Positions 5,678 to 5,788 of a DNA stretch of 5,788 bases are shown here, one piece after another. The position numbers and the translations under genes were made by a program. The notes beneath the pieces are model-generated. The model saw only the letters and a list, made by a program, of their open reading frames with translations. It made no database searches and was not told where the DNA came from. Numbering within the stretch: the first letter of the stretch is position 1; the number at the start of each line of letters is the position of its first letter. Origin of the DNA: Desulfobulbaceae bacterium (lineage in GTDB: Bacteria; Desulfobacterota; Desulfobulbia; Desulfobulbales; Desulfocapsaceae); the NCBI GenBank assembly GCA_031256095.1, contig JAIRRG010000111.1:1-5788 (forward strand), given 5' to 3'.

Positions 5678-5710
5678 GGCAAAAACGGCTTCTCTTGCCG
5701 TCTCACCCCG
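5670..5710. terminator. Nested hairpin shared by two convergent genes
   Basis: Outer arms CGGGGTGAG (5670-5678) and CTCACCCCG (5702-5710) are perfectly complementary over 9 bp. Inside is a second stem ACGGC/GCCGT (5685-5689 with 5697-5701, 7-nt loop), with GCAAAA bulged on one side. Read on the minus strand the inner stem is followed by TTTTGC, so it can act as an intrinsic terminator for the gene at the right edge. For the plus-strand gene the whole structure overlaps the TGA at 5675-5677 and could end or protect the mRNA 3' end, but it lacks a T-run in that direction. Confidence 0.65.
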
Positions 5711-5719
5711 GCCATGCCA

Positions 5720-5788
5720 TCAGTGGTTGCGAATCATATCGGCGACCTGGAAGGCGACTTCCAGGCTTTGCTCGGCGTTCAGGCGCGG
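5720..5788 (-). CDS. C-terminal end of an unidentified protein (5' part outside window)
   Basis: A minus-strand frame runs from the window edge to a TGA (5720-5722) and encodes 22 residues including RLNAEQSLEVAFQVADMIR, a helical, acidic/hydrophobic C-terminus. The codon pattern looks coding and a terminator-like hairpin follows about 10 bp after the stop, which supports a real gene end. Too little is present to name the family. Confidence 0.55.
   Translation of the reverse strand, partial: PRLNAEQSLEVAFQVADMIRNH

Noticed and set aside
1..5788. CRISPR array, tRNA, rRNA or insertion sequence
   Set aside because: No regularly spaced repeats, no cloverleaf or rRNA-like segment, no transposase reading frame and no long terminal inverted repeats were seen.

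Overview
The window reads as chromosomal DNA from a Gram-negative bacterium, because it carries two lipid A biosynthesis genes (lpxK and lpxC). By eye the GC content is moderate, in the mid-50s percent, with much more AT-rich promoter regions. The mixture of RNase G, a spore-photoproduct-lyase-like radical SAM protein, LpxC/LpxK and an Isf-like iron-sulfur flavoprotein suggests an anaerobic deltaproteobacterium (Desulfobacterota, perhaps Desulfobulbales-like). That placement is an inference from gene content and was not tested by any search.

Layout from left to right. (1) Positions 1 to about 165 hold a lower-GC segment with an open plus-strand frame that does not resemble the rest. It joins abruptly to the body of a minus-strand RNase G/E gene, which therefore lacks most of its catalytic domain. 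The join is either a rearrangement or an assembly/cloning chimera. (2) A short divergent promoter region (1021-1159) separates rng from a complete plus-strand SplB-like radical SAM gene (1160-2269). (3) A 190-bp convergent gap holds a strong intrinsic terminator for lpxC. (4) lpxC (2461-3456) and upstream lpxK (3660-4700) lie on the minus strand. Between them is a 203-bp spacer with tandem hairpins, an AT-rich palindromic promoter region and a perfect 8-bp inverted repeat in the lpxC leader. (5) The divergent region 4701-4999 has no convincing gene, but holds a promoter for the next gene and two terminator-like hairpins. (6) A complete plus-strand NAD(P)H-dependent FMN reductase/iron-sulfur-flavoprotein-like gene (5000-5677) ends inside a nested hairpin. 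The same hairpin terminates a minus-strand gene, of which only the last 22 codons are present (5720-5788).

How the genes fit together: LpxC catalyses the committed deacetylation and LpxK the 4'-phosphorylation in lipid A synthesis, so the two minus-strand genes belong to one pathway. They have separate regulatory DNA. The radical SAM protein and the flavoprotein are both iron-sulfur/redox proteins with near-identical ribosome-binding sites (GGAGAGCGC just before ATG), but nothing shows a functional link. I see no clear novel multi-gene system. The best leads are the broken RNase G junction, the SPL-like protein that appears to lack the catalytic cysteine, the lpxC leader dyad, and a recurrent AAAAACGGC word, two copies of which sit in hairpins flanking the flavoprotein gene.
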